The notes below the pieces were generated by a model, which saw nothing but the letters and a program-made list of their open reading frames with translations, was not told where the DNA came from and did no database searches. Source: VYFG01 sp965248685 (GTDB lineage: Bacteria > Pseudomonadota > Gammaproteobacteria > Arenicellales > Poriferihabitantaceae). From it: DNA of 64,000 nucleotides. The stretch spans positions 310,001 to 374,000 of the forward strand of contig CBDFKC010000002.1 of assembly GCA_965248685.1 (NCBI GenBank). Direction: 5' to 3'. The translations under genes and the position numbers were made by a program. Each line of letters begins with the position of its first letter. Positions within the stretch are counted from its first letter, which is position 1. Shown here piece after piece: positions 18,420 through 26,895 of this stretch.

Positions 18420-19580
18420 ATGCTATCGACCAAACGACACTTATTCATCCCGCTGCTAGCACTGTTGTGGGTATCTCCTGTGGAACTCATTGCACAAGAG
18501 CAAGGACAGGACAATCAGCTAAAAACAACTATGCATTCAGCATTTCAAGCGCTATCGTATTTGATTGACGAGGCCCTAGATAAAAATTCTGAAGGTCACG
18601 ACAAAGAAAATCTCAAAACCGCGCTACAGCGAATAGAAAGTGCCTCAGTTCGCATTGCTGAGCATTCTGAATCAGCACCCCGTTCATTCAACCTGGTGGC
18701 AGCTTCACTGGGGTCTGTTGTTGACCAAATGGTGCGAAATTACCAAGTGGGTCTGGATCAACTGGGTGAGGCATATCTGGTGGAAACTATCGATCACTGT
18801 GCAGCGTGTCACGCCCAATCCCCGGAAATAGAAGGGACAATTGATCTTAATGGATTTGTCCAACGGATCAAAAACGAAGAATTGGATACTTCGGTGGCTG
18901 CACAAATGCTGATTGCTGTTAGACGCTTCTCAGATGCCTCGGCGTTATGGGAGAAAAAACTAACCAATGAAATGTTTTCCTTGGGTGTCAATGGTGCAGA
19001 AGAAGAGTTGCTTGAGTATGTTTTTCAAGCAATTCATACCAATGGCAAAAAGGAACGACTCGATAAAACCCTGGATGTTTTACAGCATAAACAAGATACC
19101 CCCCACTACATGATGCTAAAAATTGCGAAATGGAGAGAGCAGATAAAGCTTATTGATAATTATCAGCAAAAAACAATTACCCTGGAGAAGATTAAATCAA
19201 TTAATAGTGAGTGTAGACAAATTGAAGGGCGGTCGGTCAGGGAAAAGTTTCCGGTGTGCAATATGATCGAGTCCAGCCTCTCTGCGACTATGCTGCGCCA
19301 AAGCAAAGATATCGATTCGGCGAAGGAGGGCGCGCTGTATCTCAACATGGGAATTGCTCGTATGAATACCATGGTTTCAACTGGTTTGGTTCCCCAGGTA
19401 GAGCATTTCCTGGAAGCGGCGATATTAGCCGCACCTGGAACAGAAACCGCAATTTCAGCCTATGCAAATCTTGAGGAGCTCGCTTATTTTTATTACGGCG
19501 ATCTGAAGTTTGCCGAAGAGGTAATGGGACTTTCCTTCGAAGGGTTGAAAAAATTCGCAGGAATCATAGATTTCAAATGA
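18420..19580 (+). CDS. periplasmic protein with one c-type haem motif
   Basis: The 386-residue protein has a signal peptide (about 1-25, cleavage near LIAQ). The mature part is mostly helical. One CAACH at 127-131 is the attachment motif for a covalent haem c, placed after a stretch of helix (residues 35-125) that is cytochrome c'-like in character. The remaining 250 residues have TPR-like helices (MLIAVRRFSDASALWEKKL, LEAAILAAPGTETA). I recognise no named family. It sits before universal stress genes and under an FNR-like box, so it may be a redox sensor or electron carrier; this is inference. Confidence 0.65.
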   Translation: MLSTKRHLFIPLLALLWVSPVELIAQEQGQDNQLKTTMHSAFQALSYLIDEALDKNSEGHDKENLKTALQRIESASVRIAEHSESAPRSFNLVAASLGSVVDQMVRNYQVGLDQLGEAYLVETIDHCAACHAQSPEIEGTIDLNGFVQRIKNEELDTSVAAQMLIAVRRFSDASALWEKKLTNEMFSLGVNGAEEELLEYVFQAIHTNGKKERLDKTLDVLQHKQDTPHYMMLKIAKWREQIKLIDNYQQKTITLEKIKSINSECRQIEGRSVREKFPVCNMIESSLSATMLRQSKDIDSAKEGALYLNMGIARMNTMVSTGLVPQVEHFLEAAILAAPGTETAISAYANLEELAYFYYGDLKFAEEVMGLSFEGLKKFAGIIDFK

Positions 19581-19590
19581 GGGAGTCAAA

Positions 19591-20442
19591 ATGAAAATCA
19601 AAAAAATATTGGTTGGAGTAGATGGGAGTGCGGCATCATTGGGCCGTTTGGAAACAGGGTTTAATCTGGCAGAAAGTCTGGGCGCCGCTGTTACTGCACT
19701 ATGCGTCATTCCACTTTATCCGCCAACAATAGCAATGGGCACTATGCATGGTGGCTGGTACGTCGGTGAGCAATTAATTGAAGATCGACGAAGGGAAGCG
19801 ATGGAAGCAGCAGAAGAAGTGCGCGATGCCTGTGAGAGACTGGCGAAAAACTTCAAGACAAAGCTTGGCTGGGTACAGCAAGTGGGAGAAATGGTCAGTT
19901 CCGCATGCCAGGAAGTCCGCTACCACGATATATTGTTAGTAGGAAAGCCGGATACGTTAAATGACCCCCAGCTTCATACAAGTGATCTAAATGGCATCCT
20001 GTTGTCGAGTGGAAAGCCCGTTATGGTAGTACCAGGATCGACCCCCTGTCTGGATAAATATCCGAAAAACATCGTGGTGGCATGGGATGGGAGCAGGGAG
20101 TCCATACAAGCAGTGCACCACGCAATGCCTTTCCTCCAAGAGGCCGATAGCGTGATGCTGGTCTCGATATATAAACACAAGGAACGTCAGGAGACGGTGG
20201 AGCAAGAGGTTAAAAAAATGGTTTCATATCTCGCACTCCATCGAATAAAAGCATCGGGGCATGTGCTCGAAAAGGGTCGTTTTTCAGTCGCTGAGCGACT
20301 CCTGGATTATGCCCGGGAGTCAGAATCTGATCTGATCGTGATGGGCGCCTATGGACATTCACGATTGAGTGAAATCATCCTTGGTGGCGCTACTCAAGGC
20401 ATGCTCCATCAGGCTTCACTGCCAGTTTTGTTTGCGCATTAG
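19591..20442 (+). CDS. universal stress protein, two Usp domains
   Basis: This 283-residue protein has two tandem UspA domains. Domain 1 begins IKKILVGVDGS (residues 2-12). Domain 2 begins NIVVAWDGS near 155 and ends with the nucleotide-binding motif GAYGHSRLSEIILGGATQ near 251-268. Domain 1 lacks the full G-x2-G-x9-G motif. A GAGGGAG ribosome site precedes the ATG. It follows the haem-motif gene by 10 bp, so it is probably controlled from the same FNR-like promoter. Confidence 0.9.
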   Translation: MKIKKILVGVDGSAASLGRLETGFNLAESLGAAVTALCVIPLYPPTIAMGTMHGGWYVGEQLIEDRRREAMEAAEEVRDACERLAKNFKTKLGWVQQVGEMVSSACQEVRYHDILLVGKPDTLNDPQLHTSDLNGILLSSGKPVMVVPGSTPCLDKYPKNIVVAWDGSRESIQAVHHAMPFLQEADSVMLVSIYKHKERQETVEQEVKKMVSYLALHRIKASGHVLEKGRFSVAERLLDYARESESDLIVMGAYGHSRLSEIILGGATQGMLHQASLPVLFAH

Positions 20443-20450
20443 ATGCAGTG

Positions 20451-20797
20451 ATGGAAGTTCGGGATATCTTGAGTATCGTTGACCATACCATTGAGTCTGA
20501 AAACGCCTTTAGATACACCGCTAATTTAGCGAGATATCATGATGCCAACTTGTTTGTTCTGTGTCCCATTCCTGAAATTCCGCTCTCGAGCGACATGAGG
20601 TTGATGCGCAGATAGAAGAAATTTCCAGCGCGGATTTAAATGAAGCAGAAGTAGTTATATCGCAGATTATTGAAGAAGGATTCGATCTTCTGGTGATGGG
20701 AGCCTATGGTCACACTCGCTTTCGTGAGGCGATTCTGGGCGGCATGACCAAGGAAATATTGCTGACCATGCCTACTTCGGTTTTTATGACTCACTGA
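20451..20797 (+). pseudogene. universal stress protein gene with internal deletion and frameshift
   Basis: The first frame from ATG 20451 encodes a Usp start (DILSIVDHTIESENAFRYT... LFVLCPIPEIP) and stops at a TAG near 20614. The +1 frame continues with a C-terminal Usp domain (DLLVMGAYGHTRFREAILGG near 20686-20738) and ends TGA at 20797. The middle of the gene, about 150 residues or more, is gone. The preceding intact Usp gene ends 8 bp upstream, so this was a tandem duplicate. Confidence 0.8.
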
Positions 20798-20807
20798 GAT
20801 CAGATCT

Positions 20808-22202
20808 TTGGACCGCCAGTTACAACCGACTTTAGAGCGCAGTATCAGCCTAACTCAGGCGACGATCTACGGGGTAGGGATCATCCTTGGTGCAGGTATT
20901 TACGCTCTGATTGGTGAAGCGGCGGGTATTGCAGGTAATGCGGTTTGGGTCTCGTTTTTGGTGGCTGCGCTTATTGCCGGGTGCTCGGCGCTATCTTATG
21001 CTGAGTTATCCGCTCTATATCCAAAGAGTGCAGCAGAATTTGTATACGTCAAGGAAATTACCGGATCGCCATTCGCAGGTTTTATGGTCGGCTACATGAC
21101 AATACTAACTGGCGTAATTAGTGTTGCCGCAGTGGCTCTGGGTTTTTCTTCTTATTTCAAACTATATTTTGAAATAGACCCTGTGCTGGTCGCCATGACC
21201 GTAATCGTGCTCGCCGCGGGCCTTAACTTTAGCGGGATCCAGGAAAGTGCTCGGGTAAATACCGTGTTTACTTTAATTGAAGCTGGGGGATTGCTATTTA
21301 TTATTATTATTGGGTTTAGATACCTCGGACAGGTAGACCTGATTTCATTCAGCAAATTGGATTCAGGCGATCAATCGGCAAATTGGTCGCCAATTATGGT
21401 AGCAGCAGCTTTAGTGTTTTTCGCATATATTGGATTCGAAGATATTGCCAATATTGCGGAGGAAACCGAGTCGGCGAGTACCAATGTTCCACGTGCGGTG
21501 CTGTATTCACTTGTCATCACAACTTTCATATATATTTTGGTAGCCATGGTAGCGGTAAGCGTGGTACCGAGTGACTCTCTACATGCCGCCGCTAGACTGG
21601 ACAGTCCATCCGAGGGCCCGCTTGCGCTGGTAGCGACTACCGCGCTAAATTCACCGTTGGGCGGTCAATTATTTACCTTGGTGGCGCTATGCGCGACCGC
21701 AAATACAGTTTTGGTGTTGCATATTGTTTCATCCAGAATGATGTTTGGAATGGCTCGTGAAAATTGCCTTCCGTCATTTTTGGCGAAGATAAGTATTGCC
21801 AAACGAACACCAGTTAACGCCGTGATCGTGTGCACAATTCTATGCGTACTGTTTACGCTCTCGGGATCCCTGGGTACTGTTGCAAATATGACAAATGTTG
21901 GAGTGTTTCTGGTATTTTTCCTGGTAAACCTTATGTTGGTGATCCACCGCTATCAATCTCGATTCGATGGCCAAGTCGCACGAAATCGGGCGCTCAGATT
22001 TGCTGTCAATATCGGATGGTTCCCTGTACTACCCTTCCTTGGTACGGTGTTTTGTCTCTTCATGCTGCTGACTCAGTTCTGGCAACCAGTTAGTATTTTA
22101 GGAGTATCCGTGCCCATTATTCTCTATGCTGCTGGAATTACCATTGCTGGAATTCCACTATACTTATTGACGGCTTCACATCGCAAGATCCAGGTCAACT
22201 GA
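20808..22202 (+). CDS. APC-family amino acid permease
   Basis: This 464-residue protein has about 12 membrane helices. The N-terminal helix 1 has the family GIILGAGIYALIGEAAG signature (about 25-41), and helix 6 reads FFAYIGFEDIANIAEE near 204-219, as in amino acid/cationic amino acid transporters. The start is TTG, 10 bp after the Usp pseudogene. It imports or exchanges an amino acid or polyamine; specificity is not visible. It closes a cluster of stress genes. Confidence 0.85.
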   Translation: MDRQLQPTLERSISLTQATIYGVGIILGAGIYALIGEAAGIAGNAVWVSFLVAALIAGCSALSYAELSALYPKSAAEFVYVKEITGSPFAGFMVGYMTILTGVISVAAVALGFSSYFKLYFEIDPVLVAMTVIVLAAGLNFSGIQESARVNTVFTLIEAGGLLFIIIIGFRYLGQVDLISFSKLDSGDQSANWSPIMVAAALVFFAYIGFEDIANIAEETESASTNVPRAVLYSLVITTFIYILVAMVAVSVVPSDSLHAAARLDSPSEGPLALVATTALNSPLGGQLFTLVALCATANTVLVLHIVSSRMMFGMARENCLPSFLAKISIAKRTPVNAVIVCTILCVLFTLSGSLGTVANMTNVGVFLVFFLVNLMLVIHRYQSRFDGQVARNRALRFAVNIGWFPVLPFLGTVFCLFMLLTQFWQPVSILGVSVPIILYAAGITIAGIPLYLLTASHRKIQVN

Positions 22203-22360
22203 TTGCAGCGACAATAACTATCACGGCTTCTGATACCTACAGTAAAAATGGCAACAATGATCCGGGTATATTCGAGTCGTTCAGCAATTTCTTCAACGTT
22301 TAAATTGTGGGCTCTAAGGCAGCAGTAATAATAATGCCTATGACTAGAATGAATCAGGAA

Positions 22361-22374
22361 TTGATCAACGTCAA
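22361..22374 (+). promoter_or_regulatory. FNR-type box upstream of usp gene
   Basis: TTGATCAACGTCAA matches TTGAT-N4-(A/G)TCAA. The centre is 64 bp before the usp ATG at 22432. Confidence 0.72.
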
Positions 22375-22431
22375 TGCGAGCCGGTATAGATTGGTTATGC
22401 TTGTATTTATTAATCTAATCAGGAATATCAA

Positions 22432-23256
22432 ATGGTTTATAAAAATATTCTGGTACACGTTTATGAAACCAAGAATATCGACGCTACACTTAAAGCAGCC
22501 TGCAGTATTGCGGAAAAAAATGACGCACATTTGACAGGCATTCACGTAATACCACACCTCGATACGCCAATTTACGTTGAAAGTAGCGTGCCAGCGGGAT
22601 TATTGAAAGCCCGACTAGAGGCGGCTGAAGAGGCCGCAGAACGTTCGAGGGTGCTGTTTCAAAAGGCCGCAGATTCGGCTGGGTGTTTGTCAGAATGGTG
22701 TCAGCCAGAGGGATTTGTCGATCAGGAAATTGTTCGGCAGGGGCGCTATGCAGATCTGATTGTAATGGGACAAAGTGGTGCTCCAGACAAATCTACAGAG
22801 AAACATTCGCTGGAAAATCAGGTTTTGGTGACTTCATCCCGCCCTGTGCTGGTGGTTCCGTATATCGGCTTCACTGCCGAAATTGGCCGTCACATCATGG
22901 TTGCATGGAATGGGAGCATGGAGGCGACGCGAGCAGTCAATGACGCCATGCCACTACTGCAGTCGGCAGATGTAGTTGACGTAATTTCCATCATCGGTCC
23001 AAAAGAACAAGAAGAAGTTCCTTCGGCAGACATGTGTGTTTACCTCGCAAGACACGGTATTAAAACCGAAGCAACCAAATCTTTATCGAATGAACTGACT
23101 ACGTCAGATATTTTACTCAATCGTGCCTCCGACCGTGGCATAGACCTAATCGTGATGGGCGCTTATGGGCATTCCCGTCTGCGTGAGTGGATTCTGGGTG
23201 GGGCCACCTATAACATGCTAAAAAACATGACTGTGCCGGTCCTAATGTCCCATTAG
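22432..23256 (+). CDS. universal stress protein, two Usp domains
   Basis: This 274-residue tandem UspA protein starts MVYKNILVHVYE. The second domain, HIMVAWNGSMEATRAV near 153-168, ends with the ATP-type motif GAYGHSRLREWILGGATY near 240-257. It is one of three two-domain paralogues in the island, most similar in layout to the minus-strand copy at 24277. An FNR box lies 64 bp upstream, and the YeeE-type genes follow by 25 bp. Confidence 0.9.
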   Translation: MVYKNILVHVYETKNIDATLKAACSIAEKNDAHLTGIHVIPHLDTPIYVESSVPAGLLKARLEAAEEAAERSRVLFQKAADSAGCLSEWCQPEGFVDQEIVRQGRYADLIVMGQSGAPDKSTEKHSLENQVLVTSSRPVLVVPYIGFTAEIGRHIMVAWNGSMEATRAVNDAMPLLQSADVVDVISIIGPKEQEEVPSADMCVYLARHGIKTEATKSLSNELTTSDILLNRASDRGIDLIVMGAYGHSRLREWILGGATYNMLKNMTVPVLMSH

Positions 23257-23281
23257 ATTCCAGAGCTTTTCGGGGACTAAT

Positions 23282-23704
23282 ATGATCACCGAATTTTCCT
23301 CTGCTCAAGCCCTGTTGGGCGGCGCTTTGATCGGCCTCGCCACGATCGCCTTAATGGCATTTGTTGGACGGGTCGCTGGTGTCAGTGGGATTCTAATGAG
23401 TTTGTTGCCGGATACCCCTGTGCCTAAAAGATTGTGGCGAATCACATTCATAGTTGGAATGTTTGGGTCGGGAATAGTTTTAAAATCCATATTTGGTTTT
23501 GCTCCTTCCTACGAGGTTATCTCGACTCCTCTGGTTACCCTGGTAAGCGGATTGATCGTCGGAGTTGGAGTTGGTTTTGCATCCGGTAGCACCTGTGGAC
23601 ACGGTGTGTGTGGACTTGCGCAACTCTCACGTCGTTCGATGATTGCCACACTATTATTTATGACGTCAATGAGTCTGACGGTTTTATTGTTTAGTCGATT
23701 TTAG
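23282..23704 (+). CDS. YeeE/YedE family membrane protein, first half-gene
   Basis: This 140-residue, four-helix protein has the YeeE/YedE (sulf_transp) repeat: GGALIGLATIALMAFVGRVAGVSGI near the start and SGSTCGHGVCGLAQLSRRS near 103-121, with the conserved Cys pair in the pore motif. Related proteins import thiosulfate or other sulfur compounds. Here the two repeats are on two adjacent genes, as in many proteobacteria. It follows usp and precedes its partner by 9 bp. Confidence 0.85.
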   Translation: MITEFSSAQALLGGALIGLATIALMAFVGRVAGVSGILMSLLPDTPVPKRLWRITFIVGMFGSGIVLKSIFGFAPSYEVISTPLVTLVSGLIVGVGVGFASGSTCGHGVCGLAQLSRRSMIATLLFMTSMSLTVLLFSRF

Positions 23705-23713
23705 GTAATCTGC

Positions 23714-24145
23714 ATGCCCGCCTTTGCTACACTAATTATCGGCCTCGTTTTCGGTAGCGGTATACTAATATCGGGCATGGCTAATCCATTCAAGGTTATT
23801 AGCTTTTTTGAATTCAATGATCGATGGGACCCAGGTTTTGGTCTGTCTATAGTGTCGGCAGTTGTCGTTACCGCAATCGGATATCGATTGGTATTAAGGC
23901 GAGCAACTCCATTCATGGCACCGTTATTTCATATTCCCAGCAGGCAGGACATCGATATTCGCCTTATTGCTGGATCGCTTATTTTTGGTGTTGGGTGGGC
24001 CATAAGTGGTTTGTCACCGGGCGCGGTATTTCCAGCCCTCGGTATAACCCTGGGAACTAGGCAAATCGACCCTTTGCTGTTCTTACTGGGATTCATTAGT
24101 GCTACGGCCGCTGTGAATCTAGTAAAAGAACGCACAGCTCGCTAG
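23714..24145 (+). CDS. YeeE/YedE family membrane protein, second half-gene (DUF6691-like)
   Basis: This 143-residue protein has four helices; the motifs LVFGSGILISGMANP near 10-24 and GWAISGLSPGAVFPALG near 95-111 match the partner half of the YeeE/YedE transporter. It probably forms a heterodimeric channel with the preceding protein. The ATG is 9 bp after the first half-gene. A sulfur role fits the broken rhodanese and the DUF2892 gene nearby. Confidence 0.85.
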   Translation: MPAFATLIIGLVFGSGILISGMANPFKVISFFEFNDRWDPGFGLSIVSAVVVTAIGYRLVLRRATPFMAPLFHIPSRQDIDIRLIAGSLIFGVGWAISGLSPGAVFPALGITLGTRQIDPLLFLLGFISATAAVNLVKERTAR

Positions 24146-24276
24146 CCCGCGGTTGATCTGGAAATCGATATGGAAGTTTAGATCGAAGAAATTGTCTGAA
24201 ATTCAACTACTAGTTGTACACTATTGCCACTTCCACTACATTGATGTACTTCTTGACCCCTGTCAGAATTAAAAAG

Positions 24277-25095
24277 TTAGTGGGACAGCAAAATCGGTAC
24301 CTTGGTTTTTTCCAGTATATGTTTAGTAGCACCACCCAAAACATACTCTCGTAAGCGTGAATGCCCGTAAGCTCCCATCACAATCAAATCCGCCGCGAAA
24401 TTTTGCGCGAGATACAAAATGGCTTCACCCGTATGGCGACTTTTGGTTTCCGCATTTCCACCCTCGACTCGAACTCCATGTCTGGAAAGGTGCTCGACGA
24501 TATCTAGGCAAGGTATATCTGATTCCTTTTTACTGTTAATCGAAACAACTTCTACGGCATCGGCGCCCTTAAGAAATGGTAGTGCGTCATGGACTGCCCT
24601 TACTGCCTCTCTCTTGCCATTCCAGGCTACCAGGATACGTGAACCGACAGTATTCTTCGTGCCAGTTTTTGGAATAACAAGGACCGGACGCCCGGATTCA
24701 ATAGCAACACGATCAACAATTGCAGGTGGGTTGCTTTGATCACGATTGGAGTCCCGTTGTCCTACAACAACGATGTCATGATGCGCGGCATTTTTTGCCA
24801 CCAAACCGGCAGGGTCGCCCACTTCAACTACCCATGAAGATTTACTCCGCCAGGAATGGGTCCATTTATTGAATAGTTCTTTGGCATGGTTGGCTTGTTC
24901 TATACCCTGTTGCTCCAGTTCATCATAAATATAGGCAAGTCCGCCCTCAGAATATGCAGAAACTACTGGGGTGTAGCGGGTATAGATTCCCGTTAGATGT
25001 GCATCATTTTGTTCGGCGATGGTCACAGCATCAGATATCCGCCGTTTGCACCATTGCGTATTATCAACGTGCACCAGTAAGTCTTTAACGGTCAT
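24277..25095 (-). CDS. universal stress protein, two Usp domains
   Basis: This 272-residue tandem UspA protein starts MTVKDLLVHVDNTQWC. Its second domain (RILVAWNGKREAVRAVHDA near 150-168) ends with GAYGHSRLREYVLGGATKHIL near 240-260. It is transcribed opposite to cbpA; an FNR box in the divergent region has its centre 64 bp from this start. It is a close relative of the copy at 22432. Confidence 0.9.
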   Translation of the reverse strand: MTVKDLLVHVDNTQWCKRRISDAVTIAEQNDAHLTGIYTRYTPVVSAYSEGGLAYIYDELEQQGIEQANHAKELFNKWTHSWRSKSSWVVEVGDPAGLVAKNAAHHDIVVVGQRDSNRDQSNPPAIVDRVAIESGRPVLVIPKTGTKNTVGSRILVAWNGKREAVRAVHDALPFLKGADAVEVVSINSKKESDIPCLDIVEHLSRHGVRVEGGNAETKSRHTGEAILYLAQNFAADLIVMGAYGHSRLREYVLGGATKHILEKTKVPILLSH

Positions 25096-25152
25096 AAGTC
25101 GTTGTCTTGTTATGAATGTCGCTTAAGTATGGCGTCCTGGGGTGGTCGGATA

Positions 25153-25166
25153 TTGATTAATGTCAA
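25153..25166 (-). promoter_or_regulatory. FNR-type box between usp and cbpA
   Basis: TTGATTAATGTCAA matches the TTGAT-N4-(A/G)TCAA pattern. Its centre is 64 bp from the minus-strand usp start at 25095, but 280 bp from cbpA, so usp is the likely target. Confidence 0.7.
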
Positions 25167-25439
25167 TTACCCTTTTTATTCCAACAATAAAATACCTAGA
25201 GAGCCTCTGCAATCATCGTGCCCGAACAACGTAATCGTGAAATCCCAAATATTAGCGCTTCAACATTTTGCAATAATCCAACCATTATGTGTGTTTCATG
25301 CGCTAATCTTGAAGATATGCTATCCAAATTCGTTGCGCGTTGCTGCCCGGGTCCTGACATATTCAGAGATTCCCTGGTTAATTATCTTGAAATTTTTACT
25401 TTCACCAATGACATACTATACGGTCGAAAATTGCAGGCA

Positions 25440-26378
25440 ATGAAATTCGTTGATTACTATGCGGTTATGGGCCTAACCGAAACCGCTTCTGTTGACGAAA
25501 TTAAGAAAACTTATCGTCGCCTGGCGAGAAAGTATCACCCAGATGTCAGCAAAGAGAAGCAAGCCGAGGAGAAATTCAAGGAAATAGGTGAGGCCTATGC
25601 TGTCCTAGGAGATCAGCAGAAGAAATCTGAATACGATGAGTTAAGGAATTATCGTGAAAGCGATAGTGACTTTGCTATTCCACCAGAATGGCAGCACCGA
25701 GAAAGTGACGCTGGTTTTTATCACAAGGGGCAAGAAGGTTTTAGCGATTTTTTTGAATCGGTTTTCAGGCAAAGTCGTTCCCACGGCCAACACGATCCAG
25801 TGAGTTTAAATGGGGACGATATCAAATATGTGCTTCCTATTACGCTGGAGGAATCATTTCGTGGTGGTGCAAGAACAATTTCCTATAACGTCGTGACGTA
25901 CAACAGTAACGGGACTGCGGTTCAACAGGAAACCACACTAAAAGTGATCATTCCGAAAGGCGTGATTCCGGGGCAACAACTGAGGCTAGGTGCAAAAGGC
26001 CATCCCGGTTTCGGTACGGGTACATCAGGAGACTTGTATCTCGAGATTGAGTTTCTGCCCCATGAAAAATTTACCGTGGATGGAAGGGATCTGATTCAGT
26101 TTTTGCCGGTTGCGCCGTGGGAAATTGCGCTTGGCGGGGTCGTCGAAGTAACAACCGTGAATGGGAATGTCAAACTAACGATCCCAAAAAACTCTAAACC
26201 GGGGCAAAAACTAAGGGTAAAGGGAAGGGGTTTGATGGCACAGCCGCCAGGCGATCTATATATCGTGCTCCAAGTGTATTTTCCCGACGTGGAAAACGAA
26301 GATCAACGACGGGCGTATGAGGCGCTGGAAAAACAGTTTAATTTTAACTCAAGAAAAACCAAAGGAGCTGTCAAATGA
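25440..26378 (+). CDS. cbpA: DnaJ-like co-chaperone CbpA
   Basis: The 312-residue protein has an N-terminal J domain (residues 4-70) with the HPD motif in YRRLARKYHPDVS near 28-40, a G/F-poor linker, and two C-terminal beta domains (residues about 120-300) without the DnaJ zinc finger. It stimulates DnaK. The ATG at 25440 is chosen because it begins the J domain; the open frame extends 74 codons upstream but with cysteine-rich, non-homologous sequence. It overlaps cbpM by 4 bp. Confidence 0.92.
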   Translation: MKFVDYYAVMGLTETASVDEIKKTYRRLARKYHPDVSKEKQAEEKFKEIGEAYAVLGDQQKKSEYDELRNYRESDSDFAIPPEWQHRESDAGFYHKGQEGFSDFFESVFRQSRSHGQHDPVSLNGDDIKYVLPITLEESFRGGARTISYNVVTYNSNGTAVQQETTLKVIIPKGVIPGQQLRLGAKGHPGFGTGTSGDLYLEIEFLPHEKFTVDGRDLIQFLPVAPWEIALGGVVEVTTVNGNVKLTIPKNSKPGQKLRVKGRGLMAQPPGDLYIVLQVYFPDVENEDQRRAYEALEKQFNFNSRKTKGAVK

Positions 26379-26722
26379 TTAAAAAGATCCCGGAAATAAT
26401 TCCCGAAATCATTGATCCATCCGATACCTATAGCCTCGAACAGTTTTGTTCGGTTTGCCGAATCGCGCCAAAGCTCGTGATAGAAATGGTGGAAGAAGGC
26501 GTGGTCGAGCCCGGTGGTGTTTCTAGGGCGGAGTGGACATTTAACTACCGCGCCGTGATGCGGATCCAACGCGCCTATCGACTGCAACAGGATCTTGAGT
26601 TAAACCTGCCAGGTGTTGCCTTATCAGTGGATCTTTTGGAGGAGATAGAGCGGTTGCGTTTGGAACTTAAAAGACTGCAGTTCCATTTGAAGTCACTTAA
26701 GGAACCTCTGATCAAAACATGA
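26375..26722 (+). CDS. cbpM: CbpM, modulator of CbpA
   Basis: This 115-residue protein has a MerR-like fold pattern: a start segment YSLEQFCSVCRIAPKLVIEMVEEGVVEP near 19-47, then RI-RAYRLQQDLELNLPG, then a leucine-rich coiled coil (residues 75-112). CbpM binds the J domain of CbpA and inhibits it. It overlaps the cbpA stop (ATGA), the usual cbpAM arrangement. Confidence 0.9.
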   Translation: MIKKIPEIIPEIIDPSDTYSLEQFCSVCRIAPKLVIEMVEEGVVEPGGVSRAEWTFNYRAVMRIQRAYRLQQDLELNLPGVALSVDLLEEIERLRLELKRLQFHLKSLKEPLIKT

Positions 26723-26868
26723 ACGACCATCTTGAGTCTAAAATAATCAATCTCTGCGTTGGAAAATTTGGCAATATTGCTCGGCACCCGACCCTGCTAT
26801 TACCTGCACTTCCTGCCTTGATCTTAATCATTTTAAATCTCAATCTGGTTCGCCCAGTTTTAATCTGA
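26719..26868 (+). CDS. small single-TM protein, 49 aa, overlapping cbpM
   Basis: An ORF of 49 residues starts at an ATG that overlaps the cbpM stop (ATGA), the same coupling that links cbpA and cbpM. It is polar at first (MNDHLESKIINLC), then has one strongly hydrophobic helix (about 26-45, LLLPALPALILIILNLNLV), ending VRPVLI. I know no family. The overlapping start is the main support; it could be a chance ORF. Confidence 0.45.
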   Translation: MNDHLESKIINLCVGKFGNIARHPTLLLPALPALILIILNLNLVRPVLI

Positions 26869-26895
26869 GGTTCCTTAATTAAATACACCACGGCA

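Noticed and set aside
25218..25439. N-terminal 74-residue extension of cbpA
   Set aside because: It is cysteine-rich and unrelated to the J-domain family; the ATG at 25440 begins the domain exactly.
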